In this document: in pieces, positions 8,826 to 17,974 of the stretch | Position numbering within the stretch: the stretch's first letter is position 1 | Layout: every line of letters begins with the position of its first letter | Assembly (NCBI GenBank): GCA_963757605.1 | Contig: CAVWSF010000005.1 | Span: forward strand, 1,550,001-1,614,000 | From: JAICJC01 sp963757605 | GTDB lineage: Bacteria; Actinomycetota; Thermoleophilia; Gaiellales; JAICJC01 | Direction: 5' to 3' | Length of the DNA: 64,000 bases | Notes under the pieces: model-generated | Databases searched by the model: none | The model's input: only the letters and a program-made list of their open reading frames with translations | What the model was told of the DNA's origin: nothing | Translations under genes and position numbers: made by a program

Positions 8826-9734
8826 TCAGCTGCCCGTCGGGGCGAGGTCGAGCGCGGCGCGCATCGCGGCGACGTGAGCCGGCGTCGAGCCGCAGCAGGC
8901 GCCGATCACGCCGACGCCCAGCTCGCGCATGCGGAGGGCGTACTCGGCCATGACCTCGGGGGTGCCGTCGTAGTGGAAGTCGGCGCCCTCCAGGCGAGGC
9001 ATGCCGGCGTTGCTTTGGGCGATCAGGTGGATGCCGGCGGGCCGGCGCTGGGCCATCTGGGTCATCACCGGGCCGATCTCGTGCGGCCCGTTGCCGCAGT
9101 TGCCGCCGACGATGCGGGCGCCGAGCGAGGCGAGCGCCTCGGCGGCGCGCTCGGGGCTCACGCCCATCATGGTGTGCCCATGCGTGTCGAACGTCAGCGT
9201 GGCGGCGACGGGCAGGCCGGGCGCCGCCTCGGCGGCCGCTCCCACCGCCGCCTCCACCTCGGCCAGGTCGCTCATGGTCTCGATGAGGATGACATCCGCG
9301 CCGCCCTCGGCGAGCGCGGCGATCTGCTCGGCGAACATCGCCTTGACCTCGTCCGGCTCCATGACGCCGAGTGGAGCGATGAGCTCGCCGGTCGGGCCGA
9401 CGTCGCCGAGCACCCAGCCGTCGAACCGGTCCGCCACCTGGCGCGCGATTCGGGTGCCGGCCAGGTTGAGCTCGTGGACGCGATCGGAGAGCCCGTGCAG
9501 GGCGAGCCGGGCGCTCGTGCCGCCGAACGTGTTCGTGGTGACCAGGCGGGCGCCGGCCTCGGCGTACTCGGTATGGACGGCCGTGATCGTGTCGGCGTGC
9601 TCGACGTTCCAGAGCTCGGCGGCCCCGCCGGGCTCGATCCCGCGGGTCTGAAGCAGCGTGCCCATCGCGCCGTCCCCGAGGACGACCTCGCCCCGGTCGA
9701 GCAGCTCGAACAGCTCCGGCGCGCGGCCGCTCAT
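8826..9734 (-). CDS. Homocysteine S-methyltransferase family protein (MetH N-domain-like)
   Basis: 302-residue zinc-dependent S-methyltransferase barrel. It opens with LGDGAMGTLLQTRG, has TTNTFGGTSARL, and shows the zinc ligands in GGNCGNGP and GACCGSTP (Cys of the first, Cys pair of the second). These enzymes take a methyl group from a methyl corrinoid, betaine or S-methylmethionine to a thiol such as homocysteine. It is only the homocysteine-binding module; cobalamin and folate modules of MetH are absent. The ATG overlaps the stop of the 95-residue gene upstream (ATGA). The corrinoid operon 1 kb away on the same strand suggests, without proof, that it could use a methylated corrinoid protein. 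Confidence 0.82.
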   Translation of the reverse strand: MSGRAPELFELLDRGEVVLGDGAMGTLLQTRGIEPGGAAELWNVEHADTITAVHTEYAEAGARLVTTNTFGGTSARLALHGLSDRVHELNLAGTRIARQVADRFDGWVLGDVGPTGELIAPLGVMEPDEVKAMFAEQIAALAEGGADVILIETMSDLAEVEAAVGAAAEAAPGLPVAATLTFDTHGHTMMGVSPERAAEALASLGARIVGGNCGNGPHEIGPVMTQMAQRRPAGIHLIAQSNAGMPRLEGADFHYDGTPEVMAEYALRMRELGVGVIGACCGSTPAHVAAMRAALDLAPTGS

Positions 9735-10018
9735 CCGTCCAGCATCCCCTCGAGCCGCTCGGGCGGGTGCTCCTCGTCGAGGGCGGCGGCCACCCGGCCG
9801 GCGACCTCGTCCGCGCCGCCGTCGGCCTCGCGCCACTCGTCGTGCTGCCACTGCTCGAGGTAGGCGTCGGAGCCGGCCATCCCGCGTCGCATCGCCGCGT
9901 CGTCGATCGCCTCCTGGAACCGCTGCGGAAGCTCGACCTTGGCGGTGCCGCCGGCCGCGTCGCGAGCGGTGACGAGCGACGGGATCTCGGCCCATCGGGT
10001 GACGCGGTACTCGGCCAT
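9731..10018 (-). CDS. Small 'virulence factor' domain protein
   Basis: 95-residue acidic protein resembling the short Pfam family named Virulence_fact: it opens AEYRVTRWAEIPSLVTARD, has an ELPQRFQEAIDDAAMR helix and a YLEQWQ segment. No catalytic motif or signal peptide is seen. The gene overlaps the S-methyltransferase start by ATGA and follows a methyltransferase gene by 11 bases, so it is probably a partner or accessory subunit of the zinc methyltransferase. The function of the family is unknown despite its name. Confidence 0.65.
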   Translation of the reverse strand: MAEYRVTRWAEIPSLVTARDAAGGTAKVELPQRFQEAIDDAAMRRGMAGSDAYLEQWQHDEWREADGGADEVAGRVAAALDEEHPPERLEGMLDG

Positions 10019-10029
10019 GTCGGCGAAGT

Positions 10030-10770
10030 CTACGCGGGCCCCGCAACGATCCGGTAGCCGAGATCGAGGTCCTCGAGCTCGATGAGGTCCGCGTGCCGGC
10101 GCCGCCACTCGCCCGACTCGAGATCGGCCGCCAGGCGGTCGAACGCCGGGTCGAGCTCGTCGCCGAAATGGGCCAGGTTCGAGATGCCGGCGCGGACGAC
10201 CGGATCGAGATACGCCTCGGGCCGCCGCCAGAACGCGCCGAAGAAGCCGTCGCTGCAGTCGTGCGGCACGGGAACGGGCACCACCTCGGCGCCGGGCCCG
10301 ATCAGCCCCGTGACGGTCTCGAGCGTCGGGCAGCGGGCGACGTCCCACTCGACCGCGTGGTCGGGCAGGTACTCGGCCGAGAGCCAGAACGACCGCGCCA
10401 TGCCCGGGTCCCAGGTGAGGACGACGATGCGGCCCGCCACCCGGCGCATCTCCGCGAAGCCCCGCTCGAGCGACGGCCAGTGGTGGATCGTGAGAACCGC
10501 GAGCGCGGCCTCGACCGCGCCGTCCGGGAGCGGGATCGCCTCCGCCGCCGCCTGAACGGCTGGCGCCAGCCCGGCCGGCCGCTGGGCGATCATGACCGCC
10601 GAGGGCTCGACCGCGAGCACGGTCTCGGGCGGCTCGTAGGAGCCTGCGCCGGCGCCCACGTTCACGACCGACCGCGCGCCGCCGAGCGCCCGCCGGATCG
10701 CCGCGTCGATCCGCGGATCGGGGCGGCGGGTCTCCGCGTAGGTGACGCCGATCCTGTCGTAGACCGCCAT
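10030..10770 (-). CDS. SAM-dependent class I methyltransferase
   Basis: 246-residue methyltransferase of the UbiE/type 11 kind. The SAM-binding motif I reads VVNVGAGAGSYEP (about residue 36) with the acidic end of beta-2 at LAVEPS; LAVLTIHHWP is motif IV-like. ATG at 10770 is preferred to the TTG one codon earlier. It is the first gene of a leftward group with the small protein and the homocysteine methyltransferase-like gene. The substrate is not evident. Confidence 0.8.
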   Translation of the reverse strand: MAVYDRIGVTYAETRRPDPRIDAAIRRALGGARSVVNVGAGAGSYEPPETVLAVEPSAVMIAQRPAGLAPAVQAAAEAIPLPDGAVEAALAVLTIHHWPSLERGFAEMRRVAGRIVVLTWDPGMARSFWLSAEYLPDHAVEWDVARCPTLETVTGLIGPGAEVVPVPVPHDCSDGFFGAFWRRPEAYLDPVVRAGISNLAHFGDELDPAFDRLAADLESGEWRRRHADLIELEDLDLGYRIVAGPA

Positions 10771-10804
10771 CAAGCCACCCTAGCGCCGGTCGATTACCGG
10801 ACGC

Positions 10805-12211
10805 ATGCCCTACGACTACGACCTCCTGGTGATCGGCTCGGGCCCCGGCGGGCAGAAGGCCGCGATCCAGGCCGCGAAGCTGGGCAAGCGCGTGGCGATC
10901 GTCGATCGCCGCGAGATGGTGGGCGGCGTCTGCACCAACACCGGCACGATCCCCTCGAAGACGCTGCGCGAGGCCGTGCTCTACCTGACCGGGATGAGCG
11001 AGCGCGGCATCTACGGCCAGAGCTACCGCGTGAAGGAGGAGATCTCCTCGCAGGACGTCTTCCACCGCACCCAGCACGTCGTGCAGCGCGACATCGACGT
11101 CGTGCGCGCGCAGCTCGCGCGAAACCAGGTCCTCCTGCTGAACGGCCACGCCCGGTTCCTCGACCCGCACACGCTGTGCGTGACCGCCGCCTCCGGCGAG
11201 GAGCGCAGAGTGTCGGCGGCGCGCATCGTGATCGCGGTCGGCACGCGCCCCGCGCGGCCTGCGACCGTCGCGTTCGACGGCCACCGCGTCCTCTCGTCGG
11301 ACGACATCCTCGACCTCGACTGGCTGCCGCGATCGCTCGTGGTCGCCGGCGCCGGCGTGATCGGGATCGAGTACGCGTCGATGTTCGCCGCGCTCGGCTG
11401 CAAGGTGACCGTCGTCGAGCAGCGCCGCCGCCTGCTCGAGTTCTGCGACTCGCAGATCATCGAGGCACTCCAGTACCACCTGCGCGACCTGAACGTGATC
11501 TTCCGCTTCGACGAGAAGGTGACCGCCGTCGAGAAGCACGAGTCGGGCGCCGTCACCCACCTGGCGAGCGGCAAGCTGATCCCCGCCGACGCCGTCCTCT
11601 ATTCGACCGGCCGGCAGGGCGCGACCGACACGCTCGACCTCGAGAACGCCGGCCTCGAGGCGGACGACCGCGGCCGGGTCGCCGTGAACGACCGCTACCG
11701 CACCTCCGTGAAGCACATCTACGCCGTCGGCGACGTGATCGGCTTCCCCAGCCTCGCGGCGACCTCGATGGAGCAGGGCCGCCTGGCCGCCTGCGACGCG
11801 TTCGGCGTCACCGGGCAGACAATGGGCAAGGTGCTCCCGATCGGGATCTACACCATCCCGGAGATCAGCTTCGTCGGCCGCACCGAGGAGGAGCTGACCG
11901 ACGCCGCGGTGCCGTACGAGATCGGCATCGCCCGGTACCGCGAACTTGCCCGCGGCCAGATCCTGGGCGACTCCAACGGGATGCTGAAGCTCCTCATCTC
12001 GGCGACCGACCACACGCTCCTCGGCGTCCACGCGTTCGGCACGGGCGCAACCGAGCTCGTCCACATCGGCCAGCTCCTCATGACGATGGGCGGGACGGTC
12101 GAGGTGCTGGTCGACACGATCTTCAACTACCCCACGCTGGCCGAGTCCTACAAGGTCGCCGCGCTCGACGCAATGAACCGCCTGCGGGCGGTCGAGCGCC
12201 TGGCCGCCTGA
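10805..12211 (+). CDS. sthA: Soluble pyridine nucleotide transhydrogenase
   Basis: 468-residue flavoprotein of the disulfide-reductase fold that exchanges reducing power between NADH and NADPH. The FAD site is IGSGPGGQKAA near the N-terminus; the redox-cysteine position reads CTNTGTIPSKT, with the second cysteine replaced, which is the hallmark separating SthA from lipoamide dehydrogenase. A second Rossmann motif (GAGVIGIEYASMF) and a C-terminal dimerisation domain are complete. It is divergent from the methyltransferase gene and followed 17 bases later by the GFA gene. It would balance NADH and NADPH generated by the oxidative pathways nearby. Confidence 0.93.
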   Translation: MPYDYDLLVIGSGPGGQKAAIQAAKLGKRVAIVDRREMVGGVCTNTGTIPSKTLREAVLYLTGMSERGIYGQSYRVKEEISSQDVFHRTQHVVQRDIDVVRAQLARNQVLLLNGHARFLDPHTLCVTAASGEERRVSAARIVIAVGTRPARPATVAFDGHRVLSSDDILDLDWLPRSLVVAGAGVIGIEYASMFAALGCKVTVVEQRRRLLEFCDSQIIEALQYHLRDLNVIFRFDEKVTAVEKHESGAVTHLASGKLIPADAVLYSTGRQGATDTLDLENAGLEADDRGRVAVNDRYRTSVKHIYAVGDVIGFPSLAATSMEQGRLAACDAFGVTGQTMGKVLPIGIYTIPEISFVGRTEEELTDAAVPYEIGIARYRELARGQILGDSNGMLKLLISATDHTLLGVHAFGTGATELVHIGQLLMTMGGTVEVLVDTIFNYPTLAESYKVAALDAMNRLRAVERLAA

Positions 12212-12228
12212 CCCTCTACCCTGCCGCC

Positions 12229-12588
12229 ATGTCCGAGGAGCATCTGGGCGGGTGCCTGTGCGGCGCCATCCGCTACCGCGTCGCCGGCACGCTGCGCGAC
12301 GTGATCGTGTGCCACTGCGGCGTGTGCCGGCGAACGCACGGCGCGCCCGGGGCGTACACCGCCTGCCCGCGCGAGCGGCTTGAGCTTCTCGCGGACGGCG
12401 ACCTGCGCTGGCACGAGCACGACGGTGCCCGGCGGGGCTTCTGCGCCGTCTGCGGATCGCGGCTCTTCTGGGATCGGGGGCGCGAGACGATCTCGATCGC
12501 CGCCGGCAGCGTCGACGAGCCGACCGGGCTCACGACGAGCCACCACATCTACACGGAATCCGCGGGCGACTGGGAGGACGCGACCTGA
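12229..12588 (+). CDS. GFA-family (glutathione-dependent formaldehyde-activating-like) zinc protein
   Basis: 119-residue Mss4-like zinc fold. The zinc cysteines are visible as GGCLCGAIRY, CHCGVCRR and FCAVCGSRLF. The family is named for formaldehyde:glutathione condensation, but that activity is disputed and most members are functionally unknown. It follows sthA closely on the same strand and stops 3 bases before the convergent GGDEF/HD-GYP gene. A role in formaldehyde handling would suit the one-carbon genes, but this is only context. Confidence 0.85.
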   Translation: MSEEHLGGCLCGAIRYRVAGTLRDVIVCHCGVCRRTHGAPGAYTACPRERLELLADGDLRWHEHDGARRGFCAVCGSRLFWDRGRETISIAAGSVDEPTGLTTSHHIYTESAGDWEDAT

Positions 12589-12591
12589 GGA

Positions 12592-14340
12592 TCAGGCGGC
12601 GGCCGACAACGCGGGCGAGGGCGGCGCGGCGACGGGCCGCAGAACGCGCTGGAGCGCCGACACGCAGGCCGGGTCGAATTGGGTGCCCGCGTGGCGGTCG
12701 AGCTCGGCGAGCGCCTCCTCCACCGGCCGCCGCGGCCGGTAGGGCCGGTCGGACGTCATCGCCTCGAACGCGTCGGCCACCATGATGATCCGCGACTCGA
12801 GCGGCACCTCGACGCCGCCCAAGCCGTCGGGATACCCGTGGCCGTCGAGCCGCTCATGGTGGTGGAGGATCCACTCGGCCTCCTCGTAGAGCTCGGCGGC
12901 CGACACGATGTGGGCTCCCAGATCCGGATGCGTCCGCATGATCGCAGCCTCGTCCGGCGTGAGCGGGGCGGGCTTCTGGAGGATGGCGTCGGAGATGCCG
13001 ATCTTGCCGACGTCGTGCAGCAGGCCGGCGAGCCGGATGCGCGCCACGCGGTCGGCGTCGAGGCCCAGCTCGCCGGCGATCAGGACGCACAGCTCGGCCA
13101 CGGTCTCGCAGTGGCTTCGGGTGTACGAGTCCTTGGCGTCGACGGCCCGCGCGAGCGCGGTCGCGAGGGTGCTCAAGTGGCGCTCGTCGGGCGGCAGGTC
13201 GATTCCGGCGCCCAGCTTCATGTCGGCCGAGTAGACGAGCACCTCGCGGTGGGTGCGCTTCGCGGCGCGGAGGGCGAGGTCGGCGCGCTTGATGAGGCCG
13301 TGCTTGTCCTCCCCGTGTGCCCGCTCGGCGATCCCGGTCGTCGCGCCGGCCACCACTCGGCGCAGGTCCTGGGCGACGCCGAAGACGTCGATCGCCGTCA
13401 CACCCTCGACGACGATCGCGAACTCGTCGCCGCCGATCCGATAGGCGCTCTCCGGCGGCGACACGGCGACCAGGCCGCGGGCGAGGCATTCCAAGAGCTC
13501 GTCGCCGGCCTGGTGCCCGAAGGTGTCGTTCGTCCGCTTGAGCCCGTCGAGGTCGACGATGGCGAGCGTGAACGCGGACTCGTGGGCGACCAGGCGGTCG
13601 AGGCGCTCGTGGAATGCCCTGTGGTTGGCGAGCCCCGTCAGGCTGTCGCGCGTCGCGGCGTCTCGCAGCCGCTCGATCTCGGCGCGGCGGGCATCGTCGA
13701 GGCGGCGCTTGAACCGCAGCACGGCGACGACGGCAAGGGTCAGGAGCAGGCCCAGCACGAACATGACGAGGGTCGCGCCCAGCGCGATGCCCTGTGACCG
13801 GTGGGCGCTCGCAAGGCCGGCCGCGAGCCCCGCCTTGTGCGCCGCAGCCGCGCCGTTCACCTTCGCCTCGATCCGGTCGAGGTGCGGCTCGACCCGATGT
13901 GCGTTGATCCGCTTGGCGGTGACGATGTCGAAGTTCTCCGACGCCTTCATGAGCGGCACCAGGCCGGCCGCGGTCGCGTCGATCTGGGTGTGAAGCTGGG
14001 CGACGAGCGTGCGGTCACGGGCGCCGCCGTTCCGCGCGATGTCGGGAAGCGTCGCGCGAAGCCCGGTCACGGCGGCGGTCACGCGCCGGTGGTTGGCGTT
14101 CGTCGGCTGGAGCTGGTCCTCGCGGACGGCGAGCTCGAGCTTGGCGACGGCGAAGCGGGCCTTCCCGTAGGCCTCGCTCAGCTGGCTCTCACGGGCCGCC
14201 GAGGCGGTCGAAGCGTCGGTCGAGAGCGCGGCCCAGGCACCGAAACCGCCCAGCGCTGCCAGCGCCACCGTCGTCGCCCCCACGATCGCGAACCGCGCAC
14301 GCCGTCCTGCGGTTCGCATCCTGGGGGGCGTCGACTCCAC
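12592..14340 (-). CDS. Membrane GGDEF / HD-GYP bifunctional cyclic-di-GMP enzyme
   Basis: 582 residues: TM helix at about 17-38, an extracytoplasmic four-helix-like sensor region (50-180), second TM (185-207), GGDEF domain with the intact motif GGDEF at 303-307, and an HD-GYP domain with HD at 442-443 (LLHDVGKIG) and HHERLDGHGYP at 494-504. It thus carries both a diguanylate cyclase and a phosphodiesterase module, with activity presumably switched by the outside sensor. GTG at 14340 is used; an ATG seven codons in is an alternative. Both active motifs look complete. Confidence 0.88.
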   Translation of the reverse strand: MESTPPRMRTAGRRARFAIVGATTVALAALGGFGAWAALSTDASTASAARESQLSEAYGKARFAVAKLELAVREDQLQPTNANHRRVTAAVTGLRATLPDIARNGGARDRTLVAQLHTQIDATAAGLVPLMKASENFDIVTAKRINAHRVEPHLDRIEAKVNGAAAAHKAGLAAGLASAHRSQGIALGATLVMFVLGLLLTLAVVAVLRFKRRLDDARRAEIERLRDAATRDSLTGLANHRAFHERLDRLVAHESAFTLAIVDLDGLKRTNDTFGHQAGDELLECLARGLVAVSPPESAYRIGGDEFAIVVEGVTAIDVFGVAQDLRRVVAGATTGIAERAHGEDKHGLIKRADLALRAAKRTHREVLVYSADMKLGAGIDLPPDERHLSTLATALARAVDAKDSYTRSHCETVAELCVLIAGELGLDADRVARIRLAGLLHDVGKIGISDAILQKPAPLTPDEAAIMRTHPDLGAHIVSAAELYEEAEWILHHHERLDGHGYPDGLGGVEVPLESRIIMVADAFEAMTSDRPYRPRRPVEEALAELDRHAGTQFDPACVSALQRVLRPVAAPPSPALSAAA

Positions 14341-14350
14341 CCGCAGCCCC

Positions 14351-14752
14351 TCAGTGGCAGTAGTACTCGATCATGACCGACTCGACGTCGGTCCAGCCCT
14401 GCGAATCCTGCGTCACGGTGACGCGGAACTGAGTATCGGAGATGCGCTTCGTGGTGACTCTGGCCCCGCTGTGGGCGCCGAGGAAGTTCACCTGCGCACT
14501 GGCGCTCCCGGCGTTCTTGGGGAGCGTGAAGAGGTACTTCGCCCGTGCGTTGCCGCTCTTGCCGCCGCAGCGCAGGACGAGATCGGTCAGGTGCCCGGGT
14601 GAGACCGAGCACGAGCCGCCGTCGGTTCGCGAAGCGGTCGCGATGCCCGGCTTCATCTGCCCCCCGTATCGCTTCGGCACGACACCCGCAACGGCCGGCG
14701 AGGCGCAGAGCAGGGCTGTGAGGAGAGCGATCGGAGCAACGAAGCGCGACAA
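14351..14752 (-). CDS. Secreted protein of unknown function
   Basis: 133-residue protein with a clear signal peptide (MSRFVAPIALLTALL, cleavage near AVAG at 22-23). The mature part has three cysteines, the first two close together (SCSV, LRCGG) and the last at the C-terminus (YYCH), and beta-strand-like character (VTTKRISDTQFRVTVTQ). I do not recognise a family. It lies 10 bases upstream of the GGDEF/HD-GYP start on the same strand, so they may be co-transcribed, and it could be a ligand-binding partner of that sensor (speculative). Confidence 0.6.
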   Translation of the reverse strand: MSRFVAPIALLTALLCASPAVAGVVPKRYGGQMKPGIATASRTDGGSCSVSPGHLTDLVLRCGGKSGNARAKYLFTLPKNAGSASAQVNFLGAHSGARVTTKRISDTQFRVTVTQDSQGWTDVESVMIEYYCH

Positions 14753-14843
14753 GGGGGCCGCCGAGGGGTCGGAAACGAACGAAGTCCCATCATCGCTCTT
14801 TGCGAACTGCGACGGCGTCCCCCGAACGGGTCAAACCATGCGG

Positions 14844-16524
14844 CTAGCGGCGCAACAGCGGCTTGTACTTGAGGCGGTGTGGCTGATCGGCCTCGGCACC
14901 CAGCCGAGATCGCCGGTTTTGCTCGTACTCGTCGTAGGTCCCCTCGAACCAGACGGCCTGCGAGTCGCCCTCGAAGGCGAGCATGTGCGTCGCGATCCGG
15001 TCGAGGAACCAGCGGTCGTGGGAGATGACGACGGCGCAGCCGGCGAAGTCGACGAGCGCGTCCTCGAGCGCGCGCAGCGTGTCGACGTCGAGGTCGTTCG
15101 TCGGCTCGTCGAGCAGGAGGACGTTTCCGCCCGAGCGCAGGAGCTTCGCGAGGTGGAGCCGGTTTCGCTCCCCGCCGGAGAGATCCCCCACCCGCTTCTG
15201 CTGATCGCCGCCGCGGAAGTTGAACGACGCGGCGTACGCCCGCGAGCTCACCTCGCGCGGCCCAAGCGAGATCATGTCCTTGCCGCCGGAGATCTCCTTC
15301 CAGACGGTCGTGGCCGGATCGAGGTCGGCGCGCGCCTGGTCGACGTAGGCGAGCTCGACCGACGGCCCGATGACGAGCTCTCCGTCGTCGGCCGACTCCT
15401 CGCCGGCGATCATCCGAAAGAGCGTCGTCTTGCCCGCGCCGTTCGCGCCGATGACGCCGACGATGCCGCCCGGCGGGAGCGAGAAGGACAGATCCTCCAT
15501 GAGCAGCCGGTCGCCATAGCCCTTGGTGACGCCGCGAGCCTCGACCACGACGTCCCCGAGCCGCGGCCCGGCCGGGATGTGGATCTCGACCCTGTCGAGC
15601 TTGACGTTCGCCTCCTCGGCGAGGAGCTGCTCGTAGGACGCGAGCCGGGCCTTCGACTTGGCGTGGCGGGCCCGCGGCGCCATCCGTACCCACTCGAGCT
15701 CGCGGGCCAGCGTCCGCCGTCGCGCGGACTCCTGCTTCTCCTCGGCCGCCAGCCGCGCCTGCTTCTGCTCGAGCCAGGAGGAGTAGTTGCCCTGGAAGGG
15801 GATGCCGTGGCCGCGGTCGAGCTCGAGGATCCAGCCCGCCACGTTGTCGAGGAAGTAGCGGTCGTGGGTAACCGCGAGGACGGTGCCGGCGTACTCGGCC
15901 AGGAACCGCTCGAGCCAGGCGACCGACTCGGCGTCCAGGTGGTTGGTCGGCTCGTCCAGGAGCAGCAGGTCGGGGGACGAGAGGAGCACGCGGCACAGCG
16001 CCACCCGGCGCCGCTCGCCGCCGGAGAGGGTGGCGACGTCGGACTCGCCGGGCGGGCAGTCGCAGCGCGTCCATGGCGGTGTCGAGCACGCGGTCGAGGC
16101 TCCAGGCGTCGGTGCGGTCGATCCGGTCCTGCACCTCGCCCTGCTCCTCGAGGAGCGCCGTCATCTCGTCGTCGGACATCGGCTCGGCGAACCGGGCGGA
16201 CAGCTCCTCGAACCGCTGGAGCAGGTCGCGCTTCTCGGCGACGCCGTCCTCGACGTTGCCGCGCACGTCCTTGCCCGGGTCGAGCTCGGGCTCCTGGGAC
16301 AGGAGGCCGACGGTCGCGCCAGGGGCGAGCCGGGCATCGCCGGAGGACGGCTCGTCGAGGCCGGCCATGATGCGAAGCAGTGTCGACTTGCCGGCGCCGT
16401 TCGGGCCGAGGACGCCGATCTTGGCGCCGGGCAGGAACGACAGCGAGATGTCGCGCAGCACCTGCTTGTCCGGGCCGTGGAACTTCTGCGCCCGGTACAT
16501 GGAGTAGATGTAGCCCTGGCTCAC
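14844..16524 (-). pseudogene. ettA: Energy-dependent translational throttle protein EttA (ABC-F), single-base frameshift
   Basis: Duplicated ABC-F ATPase that acts on the ribosomal E site. The N-terminal part (GTG at 16524, YIYSMYRAQKFHG) has Walker A GPNGAGKST; the C-terminal part has the second Walker A GANGAGKTT, signature LSGGERNR and Walker B LLLDEPTNDLD, and ends in the usual basic tail. The two parts are in different frames. One extra base (T on the + strand, near 16060) falls just before the first LSGGE signature; removing it gives about 559 residues, the normal EttA length. Either a true disabling mutation, or an assembly indel in an otherwise perfect gene. A 386-residue C-terminal reading frame from 16004 remains. 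Confidence 0.85.
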
Positions 16525-16550
16525 GGCGGCGAAGGATAGCCTCGCGGGGC

Positions 16551-16827
16551 TCAACGCCTGCGCGCGGAGTAGGCCAGCCCGAGGGCGATCGCCGCGCCGA
16601 ACCCGACGGCTGCGGAGATCGTGAGGACGGCGACGCCGGCGCCGACGTCGGCCAGCGCGAGGAGCGCCGGGGGCGCCGCGACGCACACCGGCGTGAAGAC
16701 GAAGAAACGGTCGCGACGAACCGGCGACCAGGACGGCGGCCGCCGCGATCGCGATCGCCGACCCGGCTCCGGCCACCGCCACGTCTCGCCGCACCAGCCG
16801 GCGGAGCTCGTCGGGCGGGAGACTCAT
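16551..16827 (-). pseudogene. Small membrane protein, frameshifted
   Basis: From the ATG at 16827 the reading MSLPPDELRRLVRRDVAVAG leads into a hydrophobic helix ending VLVAG; it then switches at about 16719-16721 to another frame that gives a coherent membrane protein, FFVFTPVCVAAPPALLAL, then a long hydrophobic helix and the ending YSARRR, with a TGA at 16551. One base seems inserted. The corrected protein would be about 92 residues with two or three TM helices. The family is not recognised. It stands directly upstream of ettA, with a terminator before it. Confidence 0.45.
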
Positions 16828-16852
16828 CGACACCACGCTGTCACCGGCCGGC

Positions 16853-16881
16853 GCGTGGGGGCGGTGATCCCGCCCCCACGC
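16853..16881 (-). terminator. Hairpin terminator between APC remnant and small membrane gene
   Basis: Perfect 12-base arms GCGTGGGGGCGG and CCGCCCCCACGC around a 5-base loop. It starts 10 bases past the stop of the permease remnant in its direction of transcription and ends before the small membrane gene start. There is no U-tract, as is common in GC-rich actinobacteria. Confidence 0.6.
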
Positions 16882-16890
16882 TCAGCCGCC

Positions 16891-17880
16891 TCAGGGGGTT
16901 TCCGGCGCAACCGCAGCCTCCGCGCGGTGCTCCGGGAGGATCTCGGTGCGATGCTGCTGGTAGCCGAAGTAGAGGATGAGCCCGACGATGACGGCAAGCG
17001 GCGCGAGGATCATCGGCCCGCACTGCTGATACCACTCCGTGCCGTAGAAGTAGTCGCGCGGCCACGCCAGGTTGATCACCATCGACGCGCCGTAGCCGAC
17101 CGCGTTCACGTTGGTGATCACGCCGAGGCCGCCCAGCGTGAACAGGCCGTTGCTCACGGTCGGGAGGTTGCGCGGCCAGCCTTGCAGACGCTGGCGGAGG
17201 AGCGGGATCGTGACGCCCAGATAGGCCATGTAGATGCCGGCGAGGCCGGCCGAGCCGAGGTTGGCCTGGCCCTCGGTGCTCACGGCCATGGCCCCGAATA
17301 CGATCAGGAGGAAGCCCATCACGCCCGCCGTGGAGAGGGCCTGGATGACGGCGCGCGGCGCCTTCCGGCGCGGATCCGACGTCTCCTCGGCCAGGGACCC
17401 GCGGTATCGAAGCCGTACATGACGTAGAGCGGCATGATCGCCCCGATCAGGAGCGCGCCCAGGTATCCGAGGCTGCCGTGTGCCGAGCCCGTGCCCGCCG
17501 TGTCGGTGAGGACGTCGGCCGGGCTGCGGTTGGCGTGGATCAGGAACAGGACGATCAGTCCGGACGCGCCCACGAGCTCCGCGATCACGCCTGCGTTGTT
17601 GATCGTTGACATGACGCTCACCCCGGCGATGTTGATGATGGTCGTGAGGCCGACCATGATCATCCCGAGAATGAGGCCGTTCTTCGCGTAATCGGGCGAC
17701 AGGTAGTTCGCGCCGTCCGCCGGGGTGGCGATGAGCTGGAAGTTCGAGTTGATCGCCGGGAGCACCACCTGCCAGCCGATGGCGACCGCCGGGACCTTCA
17801 CGATCTGGGCCACAAGGTAAATCCAGCCGGTGTTCCACGCCCACGACCGGCCGGCCACCCGCTTCGACCACTGGTAGACA
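16891..17880 (-). pseudogene. APC-family amino acid permease remnant: 5' truncated and frameshifted
   Basis: Only the later part of an amino acid-polyamine-organocation permease is present. Recognisable homology starts with VYQWSKRVAGRSWAWNTGW, which normally lies roughly 80-90 residues into the protein, and continues through several TM helices to YVMYGFDTAG. There the frame breaks near 17400 (one base missing) and resumes as SLAEETSDPRRKAPRA to the end (TGA at 16891). No start codon with a ribosome site is placed sensibly. The upstream break coincides with a perfect 14-base palindrome CCGGTCTAGACCGG (17882-17895). It sits behind an intact APC permease. Confidence 0.75.
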
Positions 17881-17974
17881 GCCGGTCTAGACCGGGCGAT
17901 CTTCCCGTACGCGTCGGATGTTGTCAACGACGGCGCCGGGCCGGCGGAGCGCACCGGCCCGGCAACCGATGCCG

